A stretch of DNA of 64,000 nucleotides from CAZUDO01 sp964618895 (GTDB lineage Bacteria > Desulfobacterota > Binatia > DP-6). Under the pieces are notes generated by a model, which worked only from the letters and a program-made list of their open reading frames with translations, was not told the DNA's origin and made no database searches. Of the stretch, positions 31,408-40,199 are shown piece by piece; the first letter of the stretch is position 1; every line of letters starts with the position of its first letter. The stretch spans positions 1 to 64,000 of the forward strand of contig CAZUDO010000080.1 of assembly GCA_964618895.1 (NCBI GenBank). The letters run 5' to 3'. The position numbers and the translations under genes were made by a program.

Positions 31408-33054
31408 TTACACGGAGATGGCGTCCTTGCGGAAGTCGCTGGCGCCGATGCGGACGTTGACGACCGCCGGCTTGCCGGCCCCGAGCGCCCGCTCCAGGGC
31501 CGGGCGCAGCTGCTCCGGCCGCTCGACCCATTCCCCGTGCCCTCCGAGGGCCTCGATCATGAGATCGTAGCGGCTGGGTGCGAGCTTGCAGGCGGGCGTG
31601 CGGTCGGGGCCGTACATCTGCACCTGGCCGCGCAGGATCTGCGTCCAGGCGGCGTCGTTGCCGATCACGCCCACGATGTTGATCTTCTGGCGGACACAGG
31701 CCTCGAACTCCATCATGTTGAGGCCGAACGCGCCGTCGCCGTACATGACGATCACGTCGCTCTTGGGCGACGCCAGCTTGGCCGCCATGGCGTAGCCGGG
31801 TCCGGCGCCGAGCGTGCCCAGCGGCCCGGCGTCGAGCCAGTGGCCGAAGCCGCGCGGGCGGAGCACGTTGGCCGCCGAGCCGACGAAGTCGCCGCCGTCG
31901 CCGATGACGATGGTGTCCTTGGTGATGAAGCGGTCGACTTCGGCACACACGCGCAGCGGGTTGAGCGGGGCCTCGTCGGAGGTGAGCTGCGGGGCGAGCG
32001 CCGCCCACTTCTGCTTCTCGAGCCCGCGCAGCTCGCCGAGCCAGCCGCGCGACAGCTCGGGCGTGAACCGTGCCGCGCGTGCACACGCCGTGAGCGCCTC
32101 CATGACCAGCCCGGTGTCGCCGATGAGCCCGACATCGCAGCCGCGGTTCTTGCCGAGCTCGCGGCCGTCGAGGTCGACGTGGATGAGCTTGGCGTCGGCG
32201 TTGATGTGCGAGCCACGCCCGTAGCCGATGCGGAAGTCGAGCGGGGTGCCGAAGATGAGCACCACATCGGCGCGCTTGAGGGCGTCCTTGCGCGTCTGCA
32301 GAAACCAGTGCGGGTCGTCAGGGTCGAGGCTGCCGCGCGCCTGGCCGTTGACGTACACCGGCATGCCGAAGGTGCGGACGAACTCCGGATACGCCTCGCG
32401 CCGGCGCGACCAGAACAGCTGGCTGCCGACCAGGCAGACCGGCCGCTGTGCACCGCGCAGCAGCTCGAAGGCCTGCTCGACGAAGCGCGGGTCGGGCGCC
32501 AGCCCGGCCGCGGTGCGCGACTTCTCGGCCACGACGATCTCGTGCTCCTCGACGTTGTCGAACAGCAGGTCGAGCGGCATCTCGAGAAAAACCGGCCCGG
32601 GGACGTTGGTGGTGGCGACCCGGAAGGCGGACGCCACGTATTCGCCGAGGCGCCGGGCGTGCGGCACCGACACCGCCCACTTGGTGATCGGCCGCATGAG
32701 GCTGACGTGGTCCATGTCCTGCAGGCCGCCCATGTCCTGGAAGAAGCGCGGCGCCTGCCCGCCGATCACCACCATGGGGATGTTCGCCCGCCACGCCGTG
32801 GCCACCCCCGTCACCGCGTCGGTGAGCCCCGGGCCCGCCGTCACCAACGCCACCCCGGGCGTGCCGGTCACCCGCGCCCAGCCGTCGGCCGCATGCGCCG
32901 CCGACTGCTCGTGCCGCACGTCGACGATGGCGATGCCCTCATCCAGGCACCCGTCGTAGATCGACATGATGTGCCCGCCGCACAACGTGAACACATGCGA
33001 CACGCCCTCCCGCCTGAGCGCCCGCGCCACGACTCGTCCTCCGTGCATCGCCAT
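31408..33054 (-). CDS. Thiamin-diphosphate enzyme (acetolactate synthase / 2-hydroxyacyl-CoA lyase type)
   Basis: A 548-residue ThDP enzyme with the three-domain order of acetolactate synthases. The N-terminal PYR domain has DVRHEQSAAHAADGWAR with the catalytic Glu. A central domain includes PGPVFLEMPLDLLF. The C-terminal PP domain has GDGAFGLNMMEFEACVRQ and GNDAAW for Mg/ThDP binding. Overall similarity appears closest to oxalyl-CoA decarboxylase and 2-hydroxyacyl-CoA lyase type members. No regulatory ilvN subunit follows, which argues against branched-chain amino acid synthesis. GGAGAG lies six bases before the ATG. Confidence 0.85.
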   Translation of the reverse strand: MAMHGGRVVARALRREGVSHVFTLCGGHIMSIYDGCLDEGIAIVDVRHEQSAAHAADGWARVTGTPGVALVTAGPGLTDAVTGVATAWRANIPMVVIGGQAPRFFQDMGGLQDMDHVSLMRPITKWAVSVPHARRLGEYVASAFRVATTNVPGPVFLEMPLDLLFDNVEEHEIVVAEKSRTAAGLAPDPRFVEQAFELLRGAQRPVCLVGSQLFWSRRREAYPEFVRTFGMPVYVNGQARGSLDPDDPHWFLQTRKDALKRADVVLIFGTPLDFRIGYGRGSHINADAKLIHVDLDGRELGKNRGCDVGLIGDTGLVMEALTACARAARFTPELSRGWLGELRGLEKQKWAALAPQLTSDEAPLNPLRVCAEVDRFITKDTIVIGDGGDFVGSAANVLRPRGFGHWLDAGPLGTLGAGPGYAMAAKLASPKSDVIVMYGDGAFGLNMMEFEACVRQKINIVGVIGNDAAWTQILRGQVQMYGPDRTPACKLAPSRYDLMIEALGGHGEWVERPEQLRPALERALGAGKPAVVNVRIGASDFRKDAISV

Positions 33055-33090
33055 CCGACTCTCTCCGGTGTGTAGGGAAGCGGCGCTGCA

Positions 33091-34062
33091 CTACGCGCCG
33101 AACTCGATGTTCTTGATGTCGGGAACCTGCGCCTGCAGGTACTCGGCGAAGCGCTTCTTCACCCGCACTTCGATCTGCCGCACGCGCTCGCGCGTGATGC
33201 CGAACTCGTCGCCGATCTCCTGCAGCGTCACCGGGTCCTCGTCGCGCATGAGCGGCGCGAGCCGCCGCTCGTAGATGACCAGATCCTTGCCCTTGAGGGT
33301 TTCGCGGAACTCGTTCGCCGTGCGCCGGATGAGCCGATGGTACTCCTCGTCCGCGACGGCGTCGGCAGTCTGCTCGGGGCCTGCGAGGAAATCAAGAAGC
33401 GTGGCGTCGCCGTCGTCGTGCATCGGCGTGTCGAGCGATGCGTCGCGGCTGGCGAGGCGCTGCTCCATCTCGACCACGTCTTTCTCGCGCACATCGAGGC
33501 GCTGGGCGATCAGCTTGGGCGTGGGCGAGAACCCCTCGCGTTCGAGGCGATCGCGCTCCTTCTGCAGGTTGAAGAAGAGCCGGCGCTGCGCCTGCGTGGT
33601 GCCCACCTTCACCAGCCGCCAGTTGTTCATGATGTAGCGGATGATGTAGGCGCGTACCCACCATACGGCGTACGACGGAAAGCGCACGCCGCGGTACGGG
33701 TCGAAGTTCTTGACCGCCTCGAGCAGGCCGACGTTGCCCTCCTGCACGAGGTCGAGCAGGTTGTGGAACGCGCGCTGGTACTCGCGCGCGATCATCACCA
33801 CCAGGCGCAGGTTGGCGGTGACCAGCTGCCAGGCCGCCTGCCGGTCGGCGTGCTCGTGCCAGCGGAGGGCCAGGCGGTGCTCGTCCTCGCGCGACAGGAC
33901 GGGGATGCGGCGGATCTCCGCCAGGTAGCGCTGCAGGGGATCGCTCGGGACGAGCCCGCCGTCGGCGGCACGGCTCGCGGGCTCGGGCTCCTCCGGCAGC
34001 TCCGCGTCCGGGACCACCTCCGGGGCGATCACCTCGGGCGAGTCAGTGGAATCGTCGACCAT
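33091..34062 (-). CDS. rpoH: RNA polymerase sigma factor RpoH-type (sigma-32)
   Basis: A 323-residue group 3 sigma factor. Region 2 shows NLRLVVMIAREYQ, DLVQEGNVGLLEAVKNFDP and FPSYAVWWVRAYI. The RpoH box is QRRLFFNLQK (159-168), diagnostic for sigma-32. Region 4 has TLQEIGDEFGITRERVRQIE. An acidic N-terminal extension of about 35 residues is unusual. It lies 14 bases after dnaJ on the same strand, linking a chaperone with the sigma factor it would regulate. Heat-shock control is the expected role. Confidence 0.9.
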   Translation of the reverse strand: MVDDSTDSPEVIAPEVVPDAELPEEPEPASRAADGGLVPSDPLQRYLAEIRRIPVLSREDEHRLALRWHEHADRQAAWQLVTANLRLVVMIAREYQRAFHNLLDLVQEGNVGLLEAVKNFDPYRGVRFPSYAVWWVRAYIIRYIMNNWRLVKVGTTQAQRRLFFNLQKERDRLEREGFSPTPKLIAQRLDVREKDVVEMEQRLASRDASLDTPMHDDGDATLLDFLAGPEQTADAVADEEYHRLIRRTANEFRETLKGKDLVIYERRLAPLMRDEDPVTLQEIGDEFGITRERVRQIEVRVKKRFAEYLQAQVPDIKNIEFGA

Positions 34063-34076
34063 GTGCAGTGGCGGCC

Positions 34077-35117
34077 TCAGAACGTGAGATGGGCACGCGG
34101 GTCCTCGCCGTACGCACCCTCGAGGGCGGCCACGGCCTCGTGCAGGCGCTCGCTCGCTCCGTTGGCGGGAACCTGGACCATGAGCCGGACGTAGAGGTCC
34201 CCCGGCCCCCCCCCTTTGGGATCGCGGACACCGCGCCCTTTCAAGCGCAGCCGCTGTCCGCCCTGGCTCCCCTTCGGCACCTTGAGCTGCACGCGGCCGT
34301 CGGGGGTGGGCAGCGAGATAGTCGCCCCGTGCATCGCCTCGCCGATGGTGACCGGGACCTCGATGGTGAGATCCTTGCCCTCGCGCTGCAGGTGCGGGTG
34401 CGGACGGACCTTGATGACGAAGTAGAGGTCGCCCGGCCCGCTCCGCCCGACGCCCCCCTTGCCCCGTACCCGCACCCGGGCCCCATCGCCAACCCCGGCG
34501 GGGATCTTCACGGTCAGGCGCTCGCGCTGCTCGACACTGCCCGTGCCCGCGCAGCCCGTGCAGCCGCGGAGGCCCTGCCGTCCGCTCCCGCCACACTGGG
34601 GACAGGGGCTCGGCCTACGGACGCTGACGGCGGTCTGGGTGCCGCGCAGCGCGTCGAGGAGGTCGACTTCCAGCGGGTGCTCGAGGTCGCTGCCACGGCC
34701 CGAGGGCGCGGCCTCGCCGGCCCCGGCACCGAACATCTCCGACAGGATGTCGGTGAAGCTGCGCTCGTCCTCGGTCTCGCGACGGCCTCGTGCCCGAAAG
34801 CCTTCTGCCCCTTCCCGGCCGAACGAGAAGCCATGGCCGCTCTCCGCCCACCGGCGGTACTCGCGCGCACGCGCGGGGTCGAAGCCGCTCTGCAAGGCCT
34901 CGACACCGAACTCGTCGTAGAGCGCCCGCCGGCCCGGGTCGGTGAGCACGTCGTGGGCAACCGACAGCTCCTTGAAGCGCTCCTCGGCCTGCTTGTTGCC
35001 GGCGTTGAGGTCGGGATGGTGCTTACGAGCGAGCTTCCGGTACGCCTTCTTGATGTCCTCGGCCGTGGCACCCTTGGCCACGCCGAGCACGGCGTACAGG
35101 TCTTTCGGGTTCCCCAT
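34077..35117 (-). CDS. DnaJ-family co-chaperone with a half zinc finger
   Basis: A 346-residue J-domain protein. The J domain (about 5-70) has the HPD motif at 34-36. A Gly/Phe/Arg-rich linker follows. The central cysteine region has only two CxxC motifs (CPQCGGSG at 172 and CTGCAGTG at 186) instead of the four in DnaJ. The C-terminal beta domains include GVGDGARVRVRGKG and LKGRGVRD. It is therefore between DnaJ and CbpA types and can form only one zinc centre. It would stimulate DnaK. It is followed by rpoH and preceded by rpoZ. Confidence 0.9.
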   Translation of the reverse strand: MGNPKDLYAVLGVAKGATAEDIKKAYRKLARKHHPDLNAGNKQAEERFKELSVAHDVLTDPGRRALYDEFGVEALQSGFDPARAREYRRWAESGHGFSFGREGAEGFRARGRRETEDERSFTDILSEMFGAGAGEAAPSGRGSDLEHPLEVDLLDALRGTQTAVSVRRPSPCPQCGGSGRQGLRGCTGCAGTGSVEQRERLTVKIPAGVGDGARVRVRGKGGVGRSGPGDLYFVIKVRPHPHLQREGKDLTIEVPVTIGEAMHGATISLPTPDGRVQLKVPKGSQGGQRLRLKGRGVRDPKGGGPGDLYVRLMVQVPANGASERLHEAVAALEGAYGEDPRAHLTF

Positions 35118-35135
35118 TGCCCTGCGCAGGGCACA

Positions 35136-35327
35136 TCAGTCGTTGTACTGCAGCCGGACCTTGTCCGCAGCGATCTCACGCAGCGCCGAGACGATCTCTT
35201 TGTTGTCCGACTCGACCAGCGGGCGAGCCCCCTTGAGCAACTGCTTTGCTCGTCGGGCCGCCAGTAGCACCAGCTCGAAGCGGTTCGGAACCCGCTCCAG
35301 ACAGTCCTCGACCGTGATGCGCGCCAT
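35136..35327 (-). CDS. rpoZ: RNA polymerase omega subunit
   Basis: A 63-residue protein starting MARITVEDCLERVPNRFELV, the standard omega N-terminus, with AARRAKQLLKG and the conserved acidic SDNKEIVSALREI. It binds beta-prime and helps assemble RNA polymerase. An AGGAGG site precedes the ATG. It lies 18 bases ahead of dnaJ, so rpoZ-dnaJ-rpoH look cotranscribed. The spoT gene that often follows rpoZ is not here. Confidence 0.93.
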   Translation of the reverse strand: MARITVEDCLERVPNRFELVLLAARRAKQLLKGARPLVESDNKEIVSALREIAADKVRLQYND

Positions 35328-35528
35328 ACGTCCTCGATCCTCCTGCTCCGTCTTGTCTAACTGAAATGGCCGAGCAAGGGAACCGCCCGTGCCGCCGCCC
35401 CACGGCGCACGCCCCGCACCTCGCCAGGGCGAGCGCCAAGCACGCTGCGCGGGGGCCGTCACTCTCGCGCGCGGGGAGTCGAGAATCTGCCGATGCGCGC
35501 GGCGTCCGGCGGCAGGGAGACATGTTCT

Positions 35529-35547
35529 CCACGGCTTTCCGCCGTGG
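35529..35547 (+). other. Hairpin in the leader of the secreted Cys-rich protein
   Basis: CCACGGC (35529-35535) and GCCGTGG (35541-35547) form a perfect 7-bp stem with a 5-base loop, about 50 bases before the start codon at 35594. The 266-base gap between rpoZ and this gene holds no ORF that I support. The hairpin may act on the leader mRNA, but no regulator is implied by the sequence. Confidence 0.3.
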
Positions 35548-35593
35548 CGCGGTTCTTGATGGGCGTACGCACGCGTACAGGAGGAAGAGGATC

Positions 35594-37645
35594 ATGCACA
35601 GGCGCTCCACACTCGCACCGCTGTTCGGCCTGGTGGCCGGCGTGGCGATCACGCTGCTCGGATCGGGTGCGGCCCGCGCCACCAGCGGTCCGCTCACGGC
35701 GCTCGCCTTCACCATCAATCCCTGCCCCACCGACGGCGATCAGGATGGCGATGGGGTCTGCGACGGCGTCGACGGCTGCCCCTCGACCCCGGACCCGACG
35801 CAGGCCGACGGCGACGCGGACGGGATCGGCGACGCCTGTGACGACTGCGTCGGTCCGGGCCTCGACGGCGACGGGGACGGGGTGTGCGAGCAGCTCGACA
35901 CCTGCCCGTGGATGCCCAATCCCGACCAGGCAGACGGGGACGGCGACGCGGTCGGCGACGTATGCGACAACTGCCCGCTCGCCCCGAACCCGTCACAGGC
36001 CGACGCCGATTTCGACGGCTTCGGTGACGCCTGCGACTTCTGCGCCGACGGCAACGACAGCGACGGCGACGGCACCTGCGACAGCCGCGACAACTGCCCG
36101 GCCACCCTCAACCCGGGCCAGGAGGACGCGGATGCCGACGGCGTCGGCGACGCCTGCGACAACTGCCCGGCCGCCAATCCCGATCAGCGCGACACCGACG
36201 GCGACGGGATTGCCGACGGCTGCGGCCCCGCGATCACGATCGAGAGCCTGGTCGAGAACGCGAGCCGCAGAACCCTCGACGGCCAGGTGCGGGTGCAGAG
36301 CCCCCTCGGCCACACGCTGGCCGGCAGCGTACGCATCCTCGACGGGACCGGCGTGACCGGCCTCCGCTTCGCCTGGCTCGCGACCACCTGCAACACTGCG
36401 GACACGATGGACCTCCTGGTGAACGGGAGCGTGGTGGCGCGCGTCCTGCCCGAGCCCGACGGCGGGCATTGCAGCTGCACGCCCGCGGCGGCGTCGTTCG
36501 ACGTGCCGCTCGCCACCGCGCTCGCCCTCCTGCAACCCGAGGGCAATCAGCTCGGCCTCCGCAAGTCCACCGGCCTGCCGGTCGTCGGGCACAGCGCGCT
36601 GGCGTGGGCGTACGCCACCGCCACCATCGACGGAGTCGACACCCGCGTCCCGCTCTTCGACCAGGACGGCAACGACGATCTCGACAACCCCGATCTGTGC
36701 GCTGCCGGCTTCACGTTCGAGGCGGTCGACACGGTTGCCGATGCCCCCGGCGCGCCGGCCGCGCTCGTGGACATGCCGTGGTCGGATACGCTCCCGGCCA
36801 GCATCGACATCGCCATGCTGCCCCCCGGGCGCCTCTGCCAGCTCCTCGTGGCCGCCACCGACGGGATGGTTCTGTCGCCCGCAGCCGCCAACCACCCCTT
36901 CACGGTGACGAGCGCGACGACCCTGGTCCTCAATGGAAGCGGCGGCCCCGTCGACTGCGACGACGCCAACGCGTGCACGACCGACAGTCACGCACCAGGC
37001 GATCCCGCCGCCGACACCCGCGGCTGCGTGCACGTGCCGCTCACCTGCCCGCCCGCCGTCGACCAGTGTCACGACGCCGGGGTCTGCGATCCCGCGACCG
37101 GCCTGTGCGCCAGCCCGGCCAAGCCCGACGGCACCACCTGCGACGACACCAACGCCTGCACCCGGACCGACACCTGCCAGGCCGGCAGCTGCACCGGCGG
37201 CGACCCGGTGGTGTGCACCGCCAACCAGTGTCAGGACGCCGGCACCTGTGACCCGGCGACCGGCGTGTGCACGCCGGCCGTCAGCAGGCTCGACGGCACG
37301 ACGTGCGACGACGGCACCCTGTGCACGCGCAAGGACACCTGCGAGCGCGGGCGCTGTCGCGGGCGGAACCGCGTCCGTTGCCGTGCCGACCAGTGCCATG
37401 ACGCCGGCACCTGCGCGCCGGCAACCGGCCAGTGCTCGCCACCGACGCCCAAGGTCGACGGCGCGGCGTGCAACGACCGCAATCGCTGCACCGCCAACGA
37501 CACCTGCCAGGCCGGCACGTGCACGGGCCAGACGGCAGTCGTGTGCGTGGCCTCGGACCAGTGTCACGCCTCGCAATGCCAGCGTCATACCGGCACCTGC
37601 CGCGTGCGCCGCACACGGCCGCAGCGCTTCTGCCGCGTGCCGTGA
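35594..37645 (+). CDS. Secreted protein with thrombospondin type-3 and Cys-rich repeats
   Basis: A 683-residue exported protein. A signal peptide ends near ATSG (about residue 30). Residues 45-210 hold five or six thrombospondin type-3 calcium repeats of the form DxDGDGxxDxCDNCP. A central beta-rich domain of about 250 residues follows. The last 230 residues are built from repeats of the pattern DGTTCDDxNACT..DTCQAGxCTGG. It would be a rigid calcium-bound surface or extracellular protein. There is no sortase, autotransporter or PEP-CTERM anchor. AGGAGGAAGAGG precedes the ATG. Such architectures are common in myxobacteria and relatives; the function is unknown. Confidence 0.85.
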   Translation: MHRRSTLAPLFGLVAGVAITLLGSGAARATSGPLTALAFTINPCPTDGDQDGDGVCDGVDGCPSTPDPTQADGDADGIGDACDDCVGPGLDGDGDGVCEQLDTCPWMPNPDQADGDGDAVGDVCDNCPLAPNPSQADADFDGFGDACDFCADGNDSDGDGTCDSRDNCPATLNPGQEDADADGVGDACDNCPAANPDQRDTDGDGIADGCGPAITIESLVENASRRTLDGQVRVQSPLGHTLAGSVRILDGTGVTGLRFAWLATTCNTADTMDLLVNGSVVARVLPEPDGGHCSCTPAAASFDVPLATALALLQPEGNQLGLRKSTGLPVVGHSALAWAYATATIDGVDTRVPLFDQDGNDDLDNPDLCAAGFTFEAVDTVADAPGAPAALVDMPWSDTLPASIDIAMLPPGRLCQLLVAATDGMVLSPAAANHPFTVTSATTLVLNGSGGPVDCDDANACTTDSHAPGDPAADTRGCVHVPLTCPPAVDQCHDAGVCDPATGLCASPAKPDGTTCDDTNACTRTDTCQAGSCTGGDPVVCTANQCQDAGTCDPATGVCTPAVSRLDGTTCDDGTLCTRKDTCERGRCRGRNRVRCRADQCHDAGTCAPATGQCSPPTPKVDGAACNDRNRCTANDTCQAGTCTGQTAVVCVASDQCHASQCQRHTGTCRVRRTRPQRFCRVP

Positions 37646-37693
37646 GCGGCGGCGCTTGACTCGCGCCATCTCGCCCGATACGAGCGCCCCGGC

Positions 37694-38152
37694 ATGGGGT
37701 TCCTGGCACGCCTGCTCGGCATCGAGGGTCGCCCGCGCGAGCTGCTCGGCGACCTGACCGAGACGTATCGCGCGGAGACCATCCAGGCCACCCACCTCCG
37801 CGAGCAGGCCGCCCGCGCACGCTACCCGCAGGCGGCCACCGCGCTCCGACGGCTGGCGGAGATGGAGACGCGACACGCGGACTGGCTGCGGGACCGCCTC
37901 CTCGCCCTTGGTGCCGACATCCCCTTGGTCGTGCCGGCCGCGGTCACGGGGAACAATCAATGGCAGCGCGCAGTCGGGGCGCTGCAGGCCGCGCAGGCCA
38001 AGCGCCGCCGGCTGGTCGAGCACATCGCCCACTGGGACCCCGACCAGCCCGAGATCGTCGCCCTGCTGCGCCGGATCGAGCAGGAGGACACGCAGGAGCA
38101 GGTCGTGTACGAGGGCCTGATCATGCGGAGCGATCCGCAGTCGCTGGACTGA
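37694..38152 (+). CDS. Ferritin-like (rubrerythrin-type) helical protein
   Basis: A 152-residue, almost entirely helical protein. Glu and His residues are placed as in ferritin-like four-helix bundles: LTETYRAETIQ in helix 1, EMETRHADWL (ExxH) in helix 2, ALQAAQAKRRRLVEHIAHWD in helix 3 and RIEQEDTQEQVVYEGLI in helix 4. This suggests a di-iron or structural bundle. There is no rubredoxin domain. It stands alone between the secreted protein and a leftward operon. The function is inferred only from the fold-like pattern. Confidence 0.6.
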   Translation: MGFLARLLGIEGRPRELLGDLTETYRAETIQATHLREQAARARYPQAATALRRLAEMETRHADWLRDRLLALGADIPLVVPAAVTGNNQWQRAVGALQAAQAKRRRLVEHIAHWDPDQPEIVALLRRIEQEDTQEQVVYEGLIMRSDPQSLD

Positions 38153-38209
38153 GGCGCCGTCGGGGTCGGGGGGCGGTCCGCGGGCGCGGGGGCGTCGGCT
38201 CCGCTTCGT

Positions 38210-39064
38210 TCACCGCCGATCGAGACGGGGGACCACTCGTGTCGTGCGCGTCGGCGGTTCAAGGCGCTCCGCCGACGCCCCCGCGCCCGCGACTCGCGCT
38301 CGACCGCTGGTGTCAGCGGGCCAGCACTCCGGTTTCTCCAGCCACACGAACACCTCCCGGTTGCCCTTCGGGCCCGGCAGCACCGAATCCGCCTGCCCGC
38401 GGACGACCAGGCCCTGGGTCGTGGCGACGGCGCACACCGCCGTGACCGCCGCCGCCCGGTCGGCGTCGTCGCGCACGACGCCGCCCTTGCCGACGCGGTC
38501 GCGGCCGACCTCGAACTGGGGTTTCACGAGCGCCACCATCGTCCCGCCCGGCGCCAGCACGTCGGCGACCGGCGGCAGGACGAGTGCCAGCGAGATGAAC
38601 GACACGTCGACCACGGCCAGCGTGGGCGTCACCGGCAGATCGGCCGGCCGGAGCGCGCGGGCATTGGTGCGCTCGAGCAGCAGCACGCGCGCGTCCTGGC
38701 GGAGGCGCCAGGCGAGCTGCCCGCGCCCGACGTCGACCGCCATGACGCGCGTCGCGCCGCGCTGCAGGACGCAGTCGGTGAAGCCGCCCGTCGACGCGCC
38801 CACGTCGAGCACGATCTGCCCGCCGGGATTGATGCCGAAGGCGTCGAGGGCACCCGCCAGCTTGTCGCCGCCGCGGCTCACGTACGGCGAGGCCGCACCC
38901 TTCACCCGGATCGGCGCGTCGTCGGCCACCAGCGTCCCGGCCTTGGTCACCGGCCGGTCGTCCACCAGCACGACGCCCGCCATCACCAGCCGGCGTGCGC
39001 GCTCGCGGCTGTCGACGAGCCCGCGCGCCACCAGCAGCTGATCGAGCCGGACGCGCGTCGCCAC
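38210..39064 (-). CDS. tlyA: TlyA-family 23S/16S rRNA 2'-O-methyltransferase
   Basis: A 284-residue protein. An N-terminal S4 RNA-binding domain (VRLDQLLVARGLVDSRERAR) is followed by SPYVSRGGDKLAGALD and a FtsJ-like methyltransferase domain with motif I VLDVGASTGGFTDCVLQRGA and LVKPQFEVGRD. TlyA methylates ribose of rRNA cytidines. It begins with GTG five bases after the prenyltransferase stop. An ispA-tlyA neighbourhood is common in many bacteria. Confidence 0.93.
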   Translation of the reverse strand: MATRVRLDQLLVARGLVDSRERARRLVMAGVVLVDDRPVTKAGTLVADDAPIRVKGAASPYVSRGGDKLAGALDAFGINPGGQIVLDVGASTGGFTDCVLQRGATRVMAVDVGRGQLAWRLRQDARVLLLERTNARALRPADLPVTPTLAVVDVSFISLALVLPPVADVLAPGGTMVALVKPQFEVGRDRVGKGGVVRDDADRAAAVTAVCAVATTQGLVVRGQADSVLPGPKGNREVFVWLEKPECWPADTSGRARVAGAGASAERLEPPTRTTRVVPRLDRR

Positions 39065-39069
39065 GGCAC

Positions 39070-39951
39070 TCAGTCCGGCACGACCAGCCGCACGATGCCG
39101 CGCAGGGGCTCAGCGCGCCGGCCGAGGCCGCGCAGCGCCGCCAGGGCGGCGTCGCGCTCGCGGGCGGCCGCACGCCGTGCCCCTGCCAGGCCGAGCACGG
39201 CCGGATACGTCGCCTTGCCGAGGGCGTTGTCCGTGGCATCGGCAATGTCGTCGGCGATCTGGAACGCCAGGCCGAGGTGGTTGCCGTACGCCGTGAGCCG
39301 CCGCAACACGCCGGGTCCCGCCCCGGCCACCAGCGCCCCGACGCGCACTGACGCGCGCAGCAACGCGCCCGTCTTGCGACGATGGATGTCGCGGACGCGC
39401 GCCAGCGGGACGTGGCCCCGTCCACCGGCGGCGGCGAGGTCGAGCGCCTGCCCCCCTACCATCCCGGCCTCGCCGACTGCACCAGCGACCTCGGCAACCA
39501 CCCGCACCATCCGCGCCGGCGGGATACCGCGCGCTCCCGCCAGCACCACGAAGGCCTCGGTCAGCAGCGCATCGCCGACCAGGATCGCCAAACCCTCGCC
39601 GTACACGCGATGGCTCGTCGGACGGCCGCGGCGCAGGGCGTCGTCGTCCATGGCGGGGAGATCGTCGTGCACCAGCGAGTAGGTGTGGATCATCTCCAGC
39701 GCGCAGGCGACCGGCAGCACGGACCGCGGTGCCGCCCCCGCCAGCTCGCCGGCCGCCAGCGCCAGAATGGGGCGCAGCCGCTTGCCCGCGGCGAGCAGGC
39801 TGTAACGCATCGCCTGCCGCAAACGAACGCGTGCCGGCGGCAGATGGCGCGCGAGCGCGCGCTCGACCAGCCGAGCCCGGCGCGCGAGGTAGCGGGCGAG
39901 ATCCAGGCGCTCCGCGTCGCCGGCAGGACGCGACCACCGGCGCCGGCTCAC
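39070..39951 (-). CDS. ispA: Short-chain polyprenyl diphosphate synthase
   Basis: A 293-residue trans-prenyltransferase making farnesyl or geranylgeranyl diphosphate from IPP and DMAPP. The first Asp-rich motif lies in HDDLPAMDDDALRRG, the second in FQIADDIADATDN. GKRLRPIL and GGQALDLAA are also present. The GTG start overlaps the stop of xseB (GTGA). The xseA-xseB-ispA order is a widespread operon. Chain length cannot be fixed from the sequence alone, so the symbol is by context. Confidence 0.9.
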   Translation of the reverse strand: MSRRRWSRPAGDAERLDLARYLARRARLVERALARHLPPARVRLRQAMRYSLLAAGKRLRPILALAAGELAGAAPRSVLPVACALEMIHTYSLVHDDLPAMDDDALRRGRPTSHRVYGEGLAILVGDALLTEAFVVLAGARGIPPARMVRVVAEVAGAVGEAGMVGGQALDLAAAGGRGHVPLARVRDIHRRKTGALLRASVRVGALVAGAGPGVLRRLTAYGNHLGLAFQIADDIADATDNALGKATYPAVLGLAGARRAAARERDAALAALRGLGRRAEPLRGIVRLVVPD

Positions 39952-40199
39952 GCCTCGCTGTCCTCGAGCGGCCGCAGCAGCAGCTTTCCGGCCTCCGACT
40001 TGAGGAGCACGTCGACCCGTTGCTCGACCTCGGCCAGGCGCTGCGTGAGCTGGCGCACGAGGCCGACGCCGCGCTCGAACGCGGCCAGCGAGTCCTCGAG
40101 CGGCAGCTCGCCCTTCTCCAACCGTTGCACGATGCCCTCCAGCTCCTCGAGCGATTGCTCGAAGCGTGGCGTGGTGTCTTCCGGAACCGAACGAGCCAT
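39948..40199 (-). CDS. xseB: Exodeoxyribonuclease VII small subunit
   Basis: An 83-residue helical protein with FEQSLEELEGIVQRLEKGEL and LEDSLAAFERGVGL, the XseB signature. It binds XseA to form exonuclease VII, which degrades single-stranded DNA. The ATG overlaps the stop of xseA and its own stop overlaps the next start, so the three genes are translationally coupled. Confidence 0.95.
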   Translation of the reverse strand: MARSVPEDTTPRFEQSLEELEGIVQRLEKGELPLEDSLAAFERGVGLVRQLTQRLAEVEQRVDVLLKSEAGKLLLRPLEDSEA

